A DNA stretch of 64,000 nt from Alkalihalobacillus sp. BA299 (GCF_017745675.1 NZ_JAFLJM010000001.1:62001-126000), one strand, 5' to 3'. Numbered from the stretch's first letter, positions 35,315-44,664 are shown. Numbers and translations: made by a program. Notes: generated by a model not told the origin, from the sequence alone.

Positions 35315-36289
35315 TTGATGGATTACCGTACAGTAGGAAAAACAGGAATTAAAGTATCAAGTATGTGTTTTGGCACGATGTCCTTTGGTGGAAATGCGGA
35401 TAAAGAAACGTCTAAGGCGATGTTTAAACGTACTCGTGAAGCAGGAATTAACTTTTATGACTGTGCAAATATGTATAGTAACGGTTTAGCTGAGGAAATT
35501 CTCGGAGAATGTATTGCAGATTGTCGAGATGAAATCGTTCTTACGTCAAAAGTGTATTTTCCAACAGGAGACGATGTAAATGCAAGAGGACTATCTCGTC
35601 GACACATAATGCTAGAGGTTGAGAATACTTTAAGAAGGTTAAAAACAGACCGCCTTGATTTCTATTTTGTACATAAATTTGACCCCCATACACCTATGGA
35701 GGAAACGCTCCGTGCCTTAGATGACCTACAAGCACAAGGAAAAATCCTTTACCCAGCAGTAAGCAATTGGGCAGCTTGGCAAATCGCAAAAGCTCTTGGG
35801 GTATCTGCAAAAGAACAGCTTGCAAGATTTGAATTAATTCAACCGATGTATAATCTAGTAAAACGCCAATCTGAAGTCGAAATACTCCCACTAGCTCAAT
35901 CTGAACAATTAGGTGTTATTACATATAGTCCGTTAGGTGGAGGCTTGCTAACAGGAAAGTATGGTGTCGACAGTAAGCCAAAGCAGGGGAGATTAGTGGA
36001 ACAAGAAATGTATACAAAGCGTTATAGTGATCAGATGAACTTTGAAGTAGCAGAACGATTTACAACGTATGCAAAAGAACAAGGGATCAATCCTGCTACC
36101 TTAGCGGTGTCATGGGTCATGGCACATCCAGCTGTAACCGCTCCGATTATTGGGGCAAGAAATGTAGAACAGCTGGAATATTCATTAGCTGCTCTTGATA
36201 TCAAAATGACGCAGGAATGGCGTGATGAAATTTCAAGTTTATCGATCACACCACCACCTGCAACCGATCGGACAGAAGAAACCGAATAA
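35315..36289 (+). CDS. aldo/keto reductase
   Basis: A 324-residue NADPH-dependent TIM-barrel oxidoreductase. The tetrad can be placed: Asp and Tyr in YDCANMYSNG, Lys in LTSKVYF, His in YFVHKFD. The opening YRTVGKTGIKVSSMCFGTMS and the coenzyme segment ITYSPLGGGLLTGKY place it near the Tas/YajO/KvBeta-like group. It stands alone between a DUF2512 gene and repeats; the substrate is unknown. GGAGGG is close to the second ATG (35318). Confidence 0.92.
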   Translation: MMDYRTVGKTGIKVSSMCFGTMSFGGNADKETSKAMFKRTREAGINFYDCANMYSNGLAEEILGECIADCRDEIVLTSKVYFPTGDDVNARGLSRRHIMLEVENTLRRLKTDRLDFYFVHKFDPHTPMEETLRALDDLQAQGKILYPAVSNWAAWQIAKALGVSAKEQLARFELIQPMYNLVKRQSEVEILPLAQSEQLGVITYSPLGGGLLTGKYGVDSKPKQGRLVEQEMYTKRYSDQMNFEVAERFTTYAKEQGINPATLAVSWVMAHPAVTAPIIGARNVEQLEYSLAALDIKMTQEWRDEISSLSITPPPATDRTEETE

Positions 36290-36302
36290 GTTTAATAATA
36301 TA

Positions 36303-36336
36303 TTCCCTCCCTACTAAAAAAAGTAGGGGGGGTTTG
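36303..36336 (+). terminator. terminator after the aldo/keto reductase
   Basis: CCCTCCCTAC / GTAGGGGGGG stem around TAAAAAAA, starting 14 nt after the stop. The poly-G side has one imperfect pair and a short TTT follows. Confidence 0.6.
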
Positions 36337-36447
36337 TAGTGAAAATATAGGTGTTATGGACAGTCATCAAATACTAAAGTTTGTGAAAATAGCTTTTATT
36401 TTGATTAGGAATTCCCTTTTTTAGAAGATAAAAAACTTTTCAGATGA

Positions 36448-36570
36448 TGTCTAGCTGCAGGTGTTATCGGCTCGATGTCGCTTCGGTCCATCAAACGTGT
36501 CTAAAAGTCAAGACACTAATTGCTGGTCCTCCAGCGCTTGTCGCCGATAAGTAGACACCTTCCGCTTTTC
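36448..36570. repeat. Bacillaceae GTCTAGCT repeat, unit 1
   Basis: Starts TGTCTAGCTGCAG and ends CACCTTCCGCTTTTC. Many Bacillus genomes carry intergenic repeats with these borders. The GC content is clearly higher than the flanks. No open frame. Confidence 0.6.
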
Positions 36571-36571
36571 A

Positions 36572-36720
36572 TGTCTAGCTGCAGCGCCCAGCGACTAGTG
36601 AGACTTCCCTCACCGCCGTACGATAAGTCAACATCGGCTCGCTAGTGCTTCTCCGTGTTTCCTTTATCTTCTGCGGCTCAGTCCAGTCCATACGTCGCTG
36701 AACGGGCGCTTCCGCTTTTC
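36572..36720. repeat. Bacillaceae GTCTAGCT repeat, unit 2
   Basis: Starts TGTCTAGCTGCAGCGCCCAG and ends GGGCGCTTCCGCTTTTC, one base after unit 1. The ends pair (GCGCCC/GGGCGC). Tandem head-to-tail placement just upstream of a Fur-controlled gene. Confidence 0.65.
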
Positions 36721-36724
36721 TTAT

Positions 36725-36739
36725 TGACAATGATTATCA
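36725..36739. promoter_or_regulatory. Fur box
   Basis: TGACAATGATTATCA differs from the 7-1-7 consensus at one base. It lies about 105 nt before the FhuF-like reductase gene, which fits iron control. Confidence 0.75.
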
Positions 36740-36844
36740 ATATAGATACTATTTATACTATAAATTACGAAAACCGAGTTGATCTTATGAGATAGACTTA
36801 TTAAATGATAATCAAAAAAGGGAAGCTTCGTTTTGGAGGTACAT

Positions 36845-37636
36845 ATGCGAGAAGTTACAATAACATTAGATGAAAAGTTACAGTTAGAAGAATATCGTGT
36901 TTGTTTTAAAGGAGAGGACTTCAAAGGAAGGGATAATGGCTCTTCTTCTTTAGCAATACCTGTTGTGGATATGTTTGACAGAGATCAACTGGCAAATTAT
37001 CTAAATATGGTACAAAAAGAACTCCAAGCTCCTGACCTTAAAGTAGCAGCTTCTGCATTTTCAAAGCGATATAGCTACTTAATAGTGGTCCCAGCCTTTT
37101 ATTCGTTATATATGTTAAATAAACAATTAAATATGTCGGTGAATAACTTATACCTAATGTCTTCTGCTTCAAGTGAAAGGTGGTTACCACGGATTTACTT
37201 AAAAGATCAAAGGGCATATACGCCTGATACGACAGAGGAACGTGAGTGTAGTAGAAATCAACTCATTGAATCGATTTTCGTCAACCATTTAAGTCCACTT
37301 TGGAATGAATTATCTGAGGTTTGTAAAATTCCAAAACCGATCTTGTGGGAAAATACAGCGGTCTATACATTCTGGATTTTTGAATCTTTGCTACAAAGGA
37401 CTGACATACCGTCAGAGCTTCGAGATGCAATCAAAGTTGATTTTGAATTTTTACTATATGAAGCACAGGCGTCTATATTTAAAAGCTTAAACGAGAATCC
37501 AATCAGAGCTTTTTACTGCGAGAAGACGAATCTCGATGGAAAACAGGTACGGGTTAGGAAGACATGTTGCTTTTATTATGCGCTTTCTAAAGATGGAGAC
37601 ATGTGTAATGGTTGTCCGCGAAAGGGATGTAATTAA
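36845..37636 (+). CDS. FhuF-like siderophore-iron reductase (2Fe-2S)
   Basis: A 263-residue protein of the FhuF / IucC-C-terminal-like group. The C-terminus carries CC (241-242), then C254 and C257, the CC-x11-C-x2-C pattern that binds a [2Fe-2S] cluster in ferric siderophore reductases. The middle has FSKRYSYLIVVPAFYSLYML. It should release iron by reducing the ferric siderophore in the cytosol. GGAGG fits the ATG at 36845. A Fur box lies upstream. It is 28 kb from the siderophore transporter, which has a broken homolog beside it. Confidence 0.82.
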   Translation: MREVTITLDEKLQLEEYRVCFKGEDFKGRDNGSSSLAIPVVDMFDRDQLANYLNMVQKELQAPDLKVAASAFSKRYSYLIVVPAFYSLYMLNKQLNMSVNNLYLMSSASSERWLPRIYLKDQRAYTPDTTEERECSRNQLIESIFVNHLSPLWNELSEVCKIPKPILWENTAVYTFWIFESLLQRTDIPSELRDAIKVDFEFLLYEAQASIFKSLNENPIRAFYCEKTNLDGKQVRVRKTCCFYYALSKDGDMCNGCPRKGCN

Positions 37637-37742
37637 GTTTATCCCGTTTAACTGGCGCTAAGACCATGCTGAAGAATAGGAGACAGGTAATTAAGTGATA
37701 TTAGGCGAATAAAATATAGTTGAGGAAGAGAGGAGGGATTTG

Positions 37743-38204
37743 ATGGTTTTAAGTATATTTACAATGGTCATAATTTTTGGCGTTTTTATTTTTTTATTAG
37801 CAGGGTTAATAGGGTCTCGAAATCCAAAAGGCGGGGGGCAAGGAGAAATGAAAGATTATCTTATTAAAAAGACGTATTACTATCTCATTTCATTTGTAAC
37901 TTTGATGATGGTCATTGGTGGAAGTGTTGCAGCTTTTATGGCAATAGCTGATTTTGTTGTTCCTCCTACCTATCATTATGATTATTACTATGAGGAGCAA
38001 ATGTATGAAAAGGAACATGGAAGTGAAAGCACCATCAGTCCAGAAGAGCGCGAAGAAAGACAAGAAAAAGCTAGAGAACAACAGAGACAAAATGCGAAAG
38101 ATTTAGCCATTAATAATTTAATAAAAAGCTTAGGTTGGATTTTGATCCCACTCCCGATCTTCATTTATTTTCAAAGGCAAATTAGACGAAAAGAAACGGA
38201 TTAA
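37743..38204 (+). CDS. membrane protein of unknown function
   Basis: A 153-residue protein with an N-terminal membrane helix (FTMVIIFGVFIFLLAGLIG), a second near residues 45-68, a charged coiled segment rich in Glu, Arg and Gln (REERQEKAREQQRQNAKD) and a third helix near the C-terminus. The pattern resembles DUF5671-like membrane proteins, but this is not certain. AGGAGGG fits the ATG at 37743. 106 nt after the reductase gene; a link is not shown. Confidence 0.6.
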   Translation: MVLSIFTMVIIFGVFIFLLAGLIGSRNPKGGGQGEMKDYLIKKTYYYLISFVTLMMVIGGSVAAFMAIADFVVPPTYHYDYYYEEQMYEKEHGSESTISPEEREERQEKAREQQRQNAKDLAINNLIKSLGWILIPLPIFIYFQRQIRRKETD

Positions 38205-38223
38205 GTATAGAAGACTTGCGGAA

Positions 38224-38264
38224 ACAAAGCGGAGCATTCTTTAAAAGGCTACTCCGCTTTACAT
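38224..38264 (+). terminator. terminator, weak T-run
   Basis: AAAGCGGAG (38226-38234) and CTCCGCTTT (38252-38260) pair perfectly; ACATATTT follows. It lies between convergent units. Confidence 0.55.
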
Positions 38265-38286
38265 ATTTAGATTTTTTCACACTTTA

Positions 38287-39081
38287 TTAGAAAAGTCCGA
38301 GTGCACGTCCATCTTAGTCGACGTCCATTTTTAGGGCTGCAGGTTTTTTCGGCAGGCCTGGCATCGTCATAATATTTCCTGAGAGTGCAACTAGAAAGCC
38401 AGCACCTATTGATGGCTTGAATTCACGAATCTTAATAGTAAACCCAGTTGGTCTGCCGAGCTTTGTTGGGTCATCAGACAACGAAACTGGCGATTTAGCT
38501 ATACAAATTGGTAAATGACCCCAACCTAGCGCATCAAACTGCGTAATTTGTTTTTGTGCCTCATCTGAAAACTCGACGTTAATTGCAACGACAAATGGTA
38601 ATTTAAATGCTTGAATCGTTTTAATATGTTTTTGTAGATTTGATAGTCCTGTGCGTAACGCGTCAACATTTTCATTTTGTAACTCTTGTTTCGACATCCC
38701 ACCGTGCATTTTCAACGCCCGGATCGTTGCAACGATAACGACGACTTCTGGGTGAATGTCAGCAAAGCGAGCTTTAATGTTCAAAAACTTTTCCGCTCCT
38801 AAATCAGCCCCAAACCCAGCTTCAGTTACTACGATATCACTTAACTTTTGAGCCATTTTAGTCGCGATTACGCTATTACATCCATGGGCAATATTCGCAA
38901 ATGGGCCACCATGGATTAAAGCTGGTGTATGCTCTAGCGTTTGAACAAGGTTTGGCTTGAGGGCATTTTTTAATAAAAGGGTCAGGGCTCCTTCAACACC
39001 AAGGTCAGCTACAGTCACAGGTTGTTGATCGAAGTTATAGGCAACGACGATATTAGCTAAACGCTTACTTAAATATAGCAA
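38287..39081 (-). pseudogene. fhs: formate-tetrahydrofolate ligase pseudogene
   Basis: The minus strand reads as formate-THF ligase ([79 protein letters not shown]), but only about half of the usual length of roughly 555 residues. Three lesions: the first ~300 codons are absent, about 95 codons are deleted after PFVVAIN, and a TAA interrupts the end, after which DGRALGLF continues to the normal stop at 38287. Not a working enzyme. Confidence 0.9.
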
Positions 39082-39221
39082 AATAGTTTTGAAACAAAGG
39101 AATTGTCAGAAGGTTTCTTTGAATATAAACGATCATATACATAAAGAAAAAATGTATGAAAAATGACATTTTCTCAAAATGGTAAAGTATAAAGAAAAAT
39201 TATGTTAAGATTTTTAAATAA

Positions 39222-39320
39222 GGCTGTTTCCGTAGACTTTGTTGCTTTTGGACCGTAAGCCAAGCATCCGCTTGGCTTACGGTCCAAAAGCTAAAAGCAA
39301 CAATCTTTGAGAAAAGAGCC
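39222..39320. repeat. MITE copy C, 99 bp internally deleted
   Basis: Same ends as the 185-bp copies but without the inner 86 bp, so the arms meet at ACCGTAAGCC...GGCTTACGGT. TTAAATAA is duplicated exactly at 39214-39221 and 39321-39328. Confidence 0.85.
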
Positions 39321-39409
39321 TTAAATAAAATAAAACGTATACAGAACGACAAAATAAAAATTATTGTTTTTTCATGGTACAAGCAAATTTAGAACAAATT
39401 GGATTAGGA

Positions 39410-40804
39410 GTGAGAACACTGAAAACAGTTGTTGTTATTGGTGGAGGAATTACAGGCTTAACGACGATGCATTATTTGCAAAAAATTATAAAAGATAAAA
39501 AGCTAGATGTAAAATTGGTTTTAATAGAAAAAAATCAGGAGTTAGGTGGAAAAATACAAACCTTCCATCAAGACGAATTTATTATAGAATCAGGGGCAGA
39601 TTCTATTGTTGCACGACATGAAAGTGTTATGCCGCTTATCAGCGATATAAAATTAGAAGATCAGATGGTTTATAATTCAACTGGGATTTCATATATTTAT
39701 ACGAACGAAGAATTACACCCGATACCTGCAGATACAGTATTTGGTATCCCAATGAGCGTCGAATCTTTATTTAGCAGTACATTAATTTCAGCGGAGGGGA
39801 AAACTGCTGCACTTAAAGACCTTGAGATGAAAAATGATAAATTCACAAAAGAAAGCTCGATTGGCTCATTTTTAGAATACTTTTTAGGAAAAGAACTAGT
39901 AGAAAAACAGATTGCACCAGTTTTATCAGGAGTTTATTCAGGAAAATTAGAAGAATTAACGCTAGCTTCTACATTACCATACTTGCTTGAGTACAAAAAT
40001 CAATACGGTAGTATAATTAAAGGCTTAGAAGCAAATAAAGAGCGCTTTCAGGCTACGGCAAACAAAAAATTTATCTCGTTTACTAATGGGCTTTCAACAT
40101 TAATAGATCAATTAGAAGTTGAACTTGATAATTGTTCGATTTTAAAAGGGGTTACAACAACATCTATTACAAAAAACAATGAAAAATATGAAATTTCATT
40201 ATCAACCGGTGAAAAAATGGATGCGGATTATGTTATTGTTACGACACCACATGATGTGGCACAAACCTTATTAAATCAAGAGGAATTAGATCCGTATTTT
40301 AACCAATTAAAAAACTCATCTCTAATTAGTATTTACCTTGGCTTTAATATTGCTGATGAAGAATTACCGGCAGATGGTACGGGGTTTATCGTATCTGACA
40401 AAAGTAAGTTAAACTGTGATGCATGTACGTGGACAAGCAGGAAATGGAAACACACATCCAAAAATGAGAACCTTTTAATTCGACTATTCTATAAAAGTTC
40501 GAATCCTAAATACTCAGCTTTAAAGCAAATGAGTGAAAACGAACGCATTCAAGTAGCTTTAAACGATATTGAAGAAGCTCTTGGAATTAAAGGTCAACCA
40601 ACAGCAGTCGAGGTGACTAACTGGGATAATCTAATGCCCAACTACCATTTAGCGCATAATCAAGCCGTTCAATCGCTAACACAACATTTATCATCCATTC
40701 ACCCTAATGTCGTTCTAGCTGGCTGTTCCTATTACGGAGTAGGTATAGGTGCTTGTATTAAGAATGGCAAGGATACTGCTGAGGAAATTGCAGAACTATT
40801 GTAA
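39410..40804 (+). CDS. hemY: protoporphyrinogen/coproporphyrinogen oxidase
   Basis: About 464 residues, FAD-dependent HemY-type oxidase of heme synthesis. The dinucleotide motif VVVIGGGITGLTTMHYL is at the N-terminus, ELGGKIQTF next, and the end (GVGIGACIKNGKDTAEEIAE) is typical. In Gram-positives the enzyme oxidises coproporphyrinogen III. The start is unclear: the ATG at 39374 has no ribosome site; AGGAG at 39406-39410 overlaps a GTG and lies 8 nt before an in-frame CTG at 39419, where family alignment would put it. Alone, not with hemE/hemH. Confidence 0.85.
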   Translation: MRTLKTVVVIGGGITGLTTMHYLQKIIKDKKLDVKLVLIEKNQELGGKIQTFHQDEFIIESGADSIVARHESVMPLISDIKLEDQMVYNSTGISYIYTNEELHPIPADTVFGIPMSVESLFSSTLISAEGKTAALKDLEMKNDKFTKESSIGSFLEYFLGKELVEKQIAPVLSGVYSGKLEELTLASTLPYLLEYKNQYGSIIKGLEANKERFQATANKKFISFTNGLSTLIDQLEVELDNCSILKGVTTTSITKNNEKYEISLSTGEKMDADYVIVTTPHDVAQTLLNQEELDPYFNQLKNSSLISIYLGFNIADEELPADGTGFIVSDKSKLNCDACTWTSRKWKHTSKNENLLIRLFYKSSNPKYSALKQMSENERIQVALNDIEEALGIKGQPTAVEVTNWDNLMPNYHLAHNQAVQSLTQHLSSIHPNVVLAGCSYYGVGIGACIKNGKDTAEEIAELL

Positions 40805-40821
40805 ATATAATATAGATAAAA

Positions 40822-40868
40822 AGAACAAAGTGAACAGCATTGGAGCTTGTTTCGCTTTGTTTTTTTTA
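40822..40868 (+). terminator. terminator of hemY-type gene
   Basis: AACAAAGTGAACA and TGTTTCGCTTTGTT pair with one bulge, then TTTTTTT. The following 346 nt to the kinase gene are AT-rich without another gene or clear operator. Confidence 0.8.
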
Positions 40869-41214
40869 ATTCTTTTTGAGGAATTTAGTTAGCGGAGTGT
40901 ATTAACATACTAAAGTACTTCCTTTTATGGTTTTTTATCGAAAATTTTCCTTTGATGGAGTAAGTTGTCAGTTTTTGCGCTTCCCCAGGAAATTTCGAAA
41001 TAATCTGTTATTTAAAACAAGTAATGCAAAGAATTCTCCCTGATATAGATAAGGAAAATAAAAGGGGATAACTTCAATGGTTAATTACTGTTATGTTCAT
41101 CTATAAACGAATTTAGACTATGTATGAAGATATGGATATAATAGATACAAATATAGTACGATTTATATAAATGAAAGAAATTTTAAGTAGTAATGTCCTA
41201 AATAGGAGGGAATA

Positions 41215-43803
41215 ATGCACGAACCTATGTCTACTTCAAATATAAACATTACGAGTAATGAAAATTTATATAAAGAAGTTCTTCGGACCATGTCAGAGTG
41301 TGTGTTTATACTTAAACAAACAGGTGAAATTGTTCCCCTGAATGAAAATGTTGAAAAAGTACTTGGTATTAAAACAGCTACTGCATCTAGTTTAATGGAG
41401 TTGGAATATATACAAGAGGACGGCTCCCCGTTACTTTACTCTGAATTACCTTGGGCCATCACAGTCGAGAAGAGCATTCCTTTTCAAAATTTTATCTTGG
41501 GCATAAAAATTGAAAATAATGATATTAAATGGCTTTCAATTAATTCAACACCACTTAGTATGGAAGAAAGTGGTGACCAGGCAGCACTTGTTAGTATTTC
41601 TGATATTTCAGACAGGAAAAAAATGGAGGATGCTATTATTAAATCGAAAGAAGAAGCGGAAAAAGCGAATTTGGCTAAATCAGAATTTCTTTCAAAAATG
41701 AGTCATGAACTCCGGACTCCGCTGAATGGAATTCTTGGCTTTGCTCAGCTTTTAGAACTTGACGAAACATTAAATGAACAACAGCGCGATTTTGTTCAGG
41801 AAATATTAAATGGTGGCAGTCACTTACTAGAGCTAATAAATGAAATTTTAGATTTATCCCGGATAGAAACTGGCAAATTAAAAGTTTCTATTGATGAGGT
41901 TAACCTTGGAACAGTAATCAATGATTGTATTAATATCGTTAGTCCATTAGCTAAACAAAAGAATATCAATATTTATAATCGAGTGAATGAATCGGAAAAC
42001 ATCACCGTTCTTGCTGATCCATTGCGCCTAAAACAAATCCTACTTAACCTCCTAGATAATGCGATTAAATATAATTATGATAATGGTAAAGTGACAATTT
42101 TAAGTCATCTAGAAGGAGACGAACAAGTTGTTCATATTATGGATACGGGTGTAGGGCTGTTAGTTGAAGAATACCAAAAAGTCTTTGTGCCCTTTTATCG
42201 AATTGAAGGTACAAAAGAAAAAGGGACAGGCATTGGTTTATCTTTAGTAAAACAGCTCGTACAACTAATGGGTGGTAAAATTAGTGTAAAAAGTAGAATC
42301 GGAGAAGGTAGTGATTTTTTCTTTAGCTTACCATTGCCTATCGATTTAAAACCGGTAATGCGCTGGGACGATCAGGTAGAGCTTTCTACGAAAAGTGTTA
42401 GGAAGGTAGAAAATTACCGTTTGCTTTATATTGAAGATAATGAGTCCAATTTACATCTAGTAAAAAATATTATTAAATCACATCCATCTTATACACTTTT
42501 AACCGCACGCACTGGACAAGAAGGATTAAAAATAGCAGCTAAAGAAGATATTGATTTGATTTTGCTTGATATTAATCTCCCTGATATTGATGGGTACGAA
42601 GTGTTTAATTCATTAAAAACAGATGTATTAACGAGAGACATTGCAATTATCGCTGTTAGTGCAAATGCGATGCCACAAGACATTCAATATACTTTGGGTA
42701 AAGGTTTTGATAATTATTTATCCAAACCAATAAATGTGAGAGAGTTTTTGGAAACTATTAGCGAGACTGTAAATAATACATTCCAACAAAACATTCCTGA
42801 TCGTAAAATATTAAGTACAGGTCCGAATGAAGAAGAAGCGGTCTCTGCTAAAACACTTCAGTTATCGTTAAGAGAATTGAAAAAGCTCAAGGAAAAGAAA
42901 TATAAAGCGGCTATTTCTATGCATTATGTTGAAAATGATTGGTCAAGGTCACAAATCGCAGGGTTAAAATCGACCTTTGCGAAAATGGCTATAGATGTAG
43001 TTGCTGTAACAAATGCTCAATTTAATTGGGAGAAGCAAGTAGGTGATATCGAAACTATTTTAGCTGAAAAGCCAGATATCATTGTGAGTATTCCAGTTGA
43101 TCCGATCTTGACAGCAGGATCGTATAAAAAAGCAGCTCAAGCAGGAGTAAAGCTCGTATTTATGGATAATGTACCAATGAGTCTAAAGCACGGGAAAGAT
43201 TATGTAAGTATCGTTTCTGCTGACAACTATGGAAATGGAATTAATTCAGCACACATTATGGCAGAAAAATTAAATAGGAAAGGAAAAATTGGTATTATTT
43301 ACTATGACGCAGATTTCTTTGCCACTAAACAAAGAACGGAAGCATTTTCTAAAACGATAGAAGAAAATTATCCTGATATTAAAATAGTTACACGCGGCGG
43401 TATTACAAATCCAAGTGAGGGAGAAAAAGTAGCGAAAGATATGATTACTAAGCATCAGGATTTGAATGGAATGTTTGTCGTATGGGATGTACCGGCAGAA
43501 GGAGCTTTGAAGGCGGTCCGCGCTGCAGGAAAAAATGATTTCGTAATTACAACTATCGATTTGGGCCTAAATGTGGCTATAGAAATGGCTAAAGATGGAC
43601 TCATCAAGGGTTTAGGTGCCCAGCTCCCGTACCAACAAGGAGTAGCTGAAGCGATACTAGCAGGATATTCGTTACTTGGAAAACAGACACCGTCCTATGT
43701 TGCCGTTCCATCATTAAAAGTAAAGAAGGAAAACCTCCTTGACGCCTGGAAACTCGTGTATAACCAAGACGCACCCGTAAGCATTATATCTGCTTTAAAA
43801 TAA
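41215..43803 (+). CDS. soluble hybrid histidine kinase fused to a sugar-binding-protein domain
   Basis: 862 residues, no membrane helix and no signal peptide. Order: PAS (about 15-135), HisKA with H164 in SHELRTPLNG, HATPase (NLLDNAIKYN; GTGIGLSLVK) to about 385, receiver about 400-525 (E407, D408, phospho-site D452, K504), then a type-I sugar-binding domain from about 529 to the end. That domain matches the mature part of the lipoprotein at 47002 almost end to end, pocket motifs included (FMDNVP, DADFF, WDVP, GAQLPYQQG), minus its signal and linker. Likely an intracellular sugar sensor acting with the LytTR regulator next door. GGAGGG lies before the ATG. Confidence 0.93.
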   Translation: MHEPMSTSNINITSNENLYKEVLRTMSECVFILKQTGEIVPLNENVEKVLGIKTATASSLMELEYIQEDGSPLLYSELPWAITVEKSIPFQNFILGIKIENNDIKWLSINSTPLSMEESGDQAALVSISDISDRKKMEDAIIKSKEEAEKANLAKSEFLSKMSHELRTPLNGILGFAQLLELDETLNEQQRDFVQEILNGGSHLLELINEILDLSRIETGKLKVSIDEVNLGTVINDCINIVSPLAKQKNINIYNRVNESENITVLADPLRLKQILLNLLDNAIKYNYDNGKVTILSHLEGDEQVVHIMDTGVGLLVEEYQKVFVPFYRIEGTKEKGTGIGLSLVKQLVQLMGGKISVKSRIGEGSDFFFSLPLPIDLKPVMRWDDQVELSTKSVRKVENYRLLYIEDNESNLHLVKNIIKSHPSYTLLTARTGQEGLKIAAKEDIDLILLDINLPDIDGYEVFNSLKTDVLTRDIAIIAVSANAMPQDIQYTLGKGFDNYLSKPINVREFLETISETVNNTFQQNIPDRKILSTGPNEEEAVSAKTLQLSLRELKKLKEKKYKAAISMHYVENDWSRSQIAGLKSTFAKMAIDVVAVTNAQFNWEKQVGDIETILAEKPDIIVSIPVDPILTAGSYKKAAQAGVKLVFMDNVPMSLKHGKDYVSIVSADNYGNGINSAHIMAEKLNRKGKIGIIYYDADFFATKQRTEAFSKTIEENYPDIKIVTRGGITNPSEGEKVAKDMITKHQDLNGMFVVWDVPAEGALKAVRAAGKNDFVITTIDLGLNVAIEMAKDGLIKGLGAQLPYQQGVAEAILAGYSLLGKQTPSYVAVPSLKVKKENLLDAWKLVYNQDAPVSIISALK

Positions 43804-43914
43804 CAAGCCTCATAAAATGGATACGTTTCCTTTTTCCTATCTTTACACCAAGTTATTTTAATGGTATTCATTTGAATAATTTTAAAATAAGAAATCTTAA
43901 GGGGGGACAGATGA

Positions 43915-44643
43915 ATGAATGTATTAATTGCCGAGGATGATAGAGCATCTAGAAAATTATTAAAGTATTTTATTGAAAACCTGCCCCAATTTCAAATTGT
44001 TGGTGAAGCTACCAATGGTGAAGAGTTGATCCGTTGTGTTATGGATGAAAAGCCAGACATTGCTATAGTAGATATTGAAATGCCTTTATTGGATGGAATG
44101 GAAGCGATTAAATCGTGCAAAAACCTCCTCCCTTCTCTTGAGGTCATATTTACAACCGGGCACGATCAATATGCTTTAGCTGCTTTTGATGTAAGCGCTG
44201 TCGATTATATTATAAAACCGATTGATAGGCAAAGACTGTACAATGCACTTGAGAAAGTTGAAAAAAGGTTAAAGCAAAGCGGTTTAACACCTGAAAAAGA
44301 ACAAATGAATAAAGAGATCATGATTAAAAGAAACAATCAGATTACTTTTCTTCCACCTGAAGAAATTTTATTTATTGAAAAATTAGATCGTAAGTCTGTT
44401 ATTCATACGAAGGACGATAAATTTGAAACAAACGAGCCTTTAACGAGTTATGAAAATAAGCTAGATACTCGTTTTATGGTATCTCATCGGTCATATATTA
44501 TTAATCTTGATCATTTATCAAAAGTAGAAGCGGTCGGTCAAATGTATAAGGCTCATTTTAAAAACTACAGCGAAACAGCAAAAATTTCAAAGCGTAAAAT
44601 AGGAGAATTACGACAGTTAAAAACAAAGCTGAATTACAAGTGA
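43915..44643 (+). CDS. LytTR-family response regulator
   Basis: 242 residues: receiver (1-120; acidic EDD at the start, phospho-site D53 in AIVDIEMP, Lys in IIKPID) and a LytTR DNA-binding domain (about 135-235; RFMVSHRSYIINLDHL). LytTR regulators bind paired direct repeats and activate transcription. Lies 111 nt after the hybrid kinase, so the two probably form a phosphorelay, although typical LytTR partners are membrane kinases of another family. GGGGGG lies before the ATG. Confidence 0.92.
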   Translation: MNVLIAEDDRASRKLLKYFIENLPQFQIVGEATNGEELIRCVMDEKPDIAIVDIEMPLLDGMEAIKSCKNLLPSLEVIFTTGHDQYALAAFDVSAVDYIIKPIDRQRLYNALEKVEKRLKQSGLTPEKEQMNKEIMIKRNNQITFLPPEEILFIEKLDRKSVIHTKDDKFETNEPLTSYENKLDTRFMVSHRSYIINLDHLSKVEAVGQMYKAHFKNYSETAKISKRKIGELRQLKTKLNYK

Positions 44644-44664
44644 TATTTATAACTTCGTCAATAT

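Noticed and set aside
36448-36720. CRISPR-like repeat array
   Set aside because: Only two long dissimilar units with matching borders, no short regular repeats or spacers, and no cas genes in the window.
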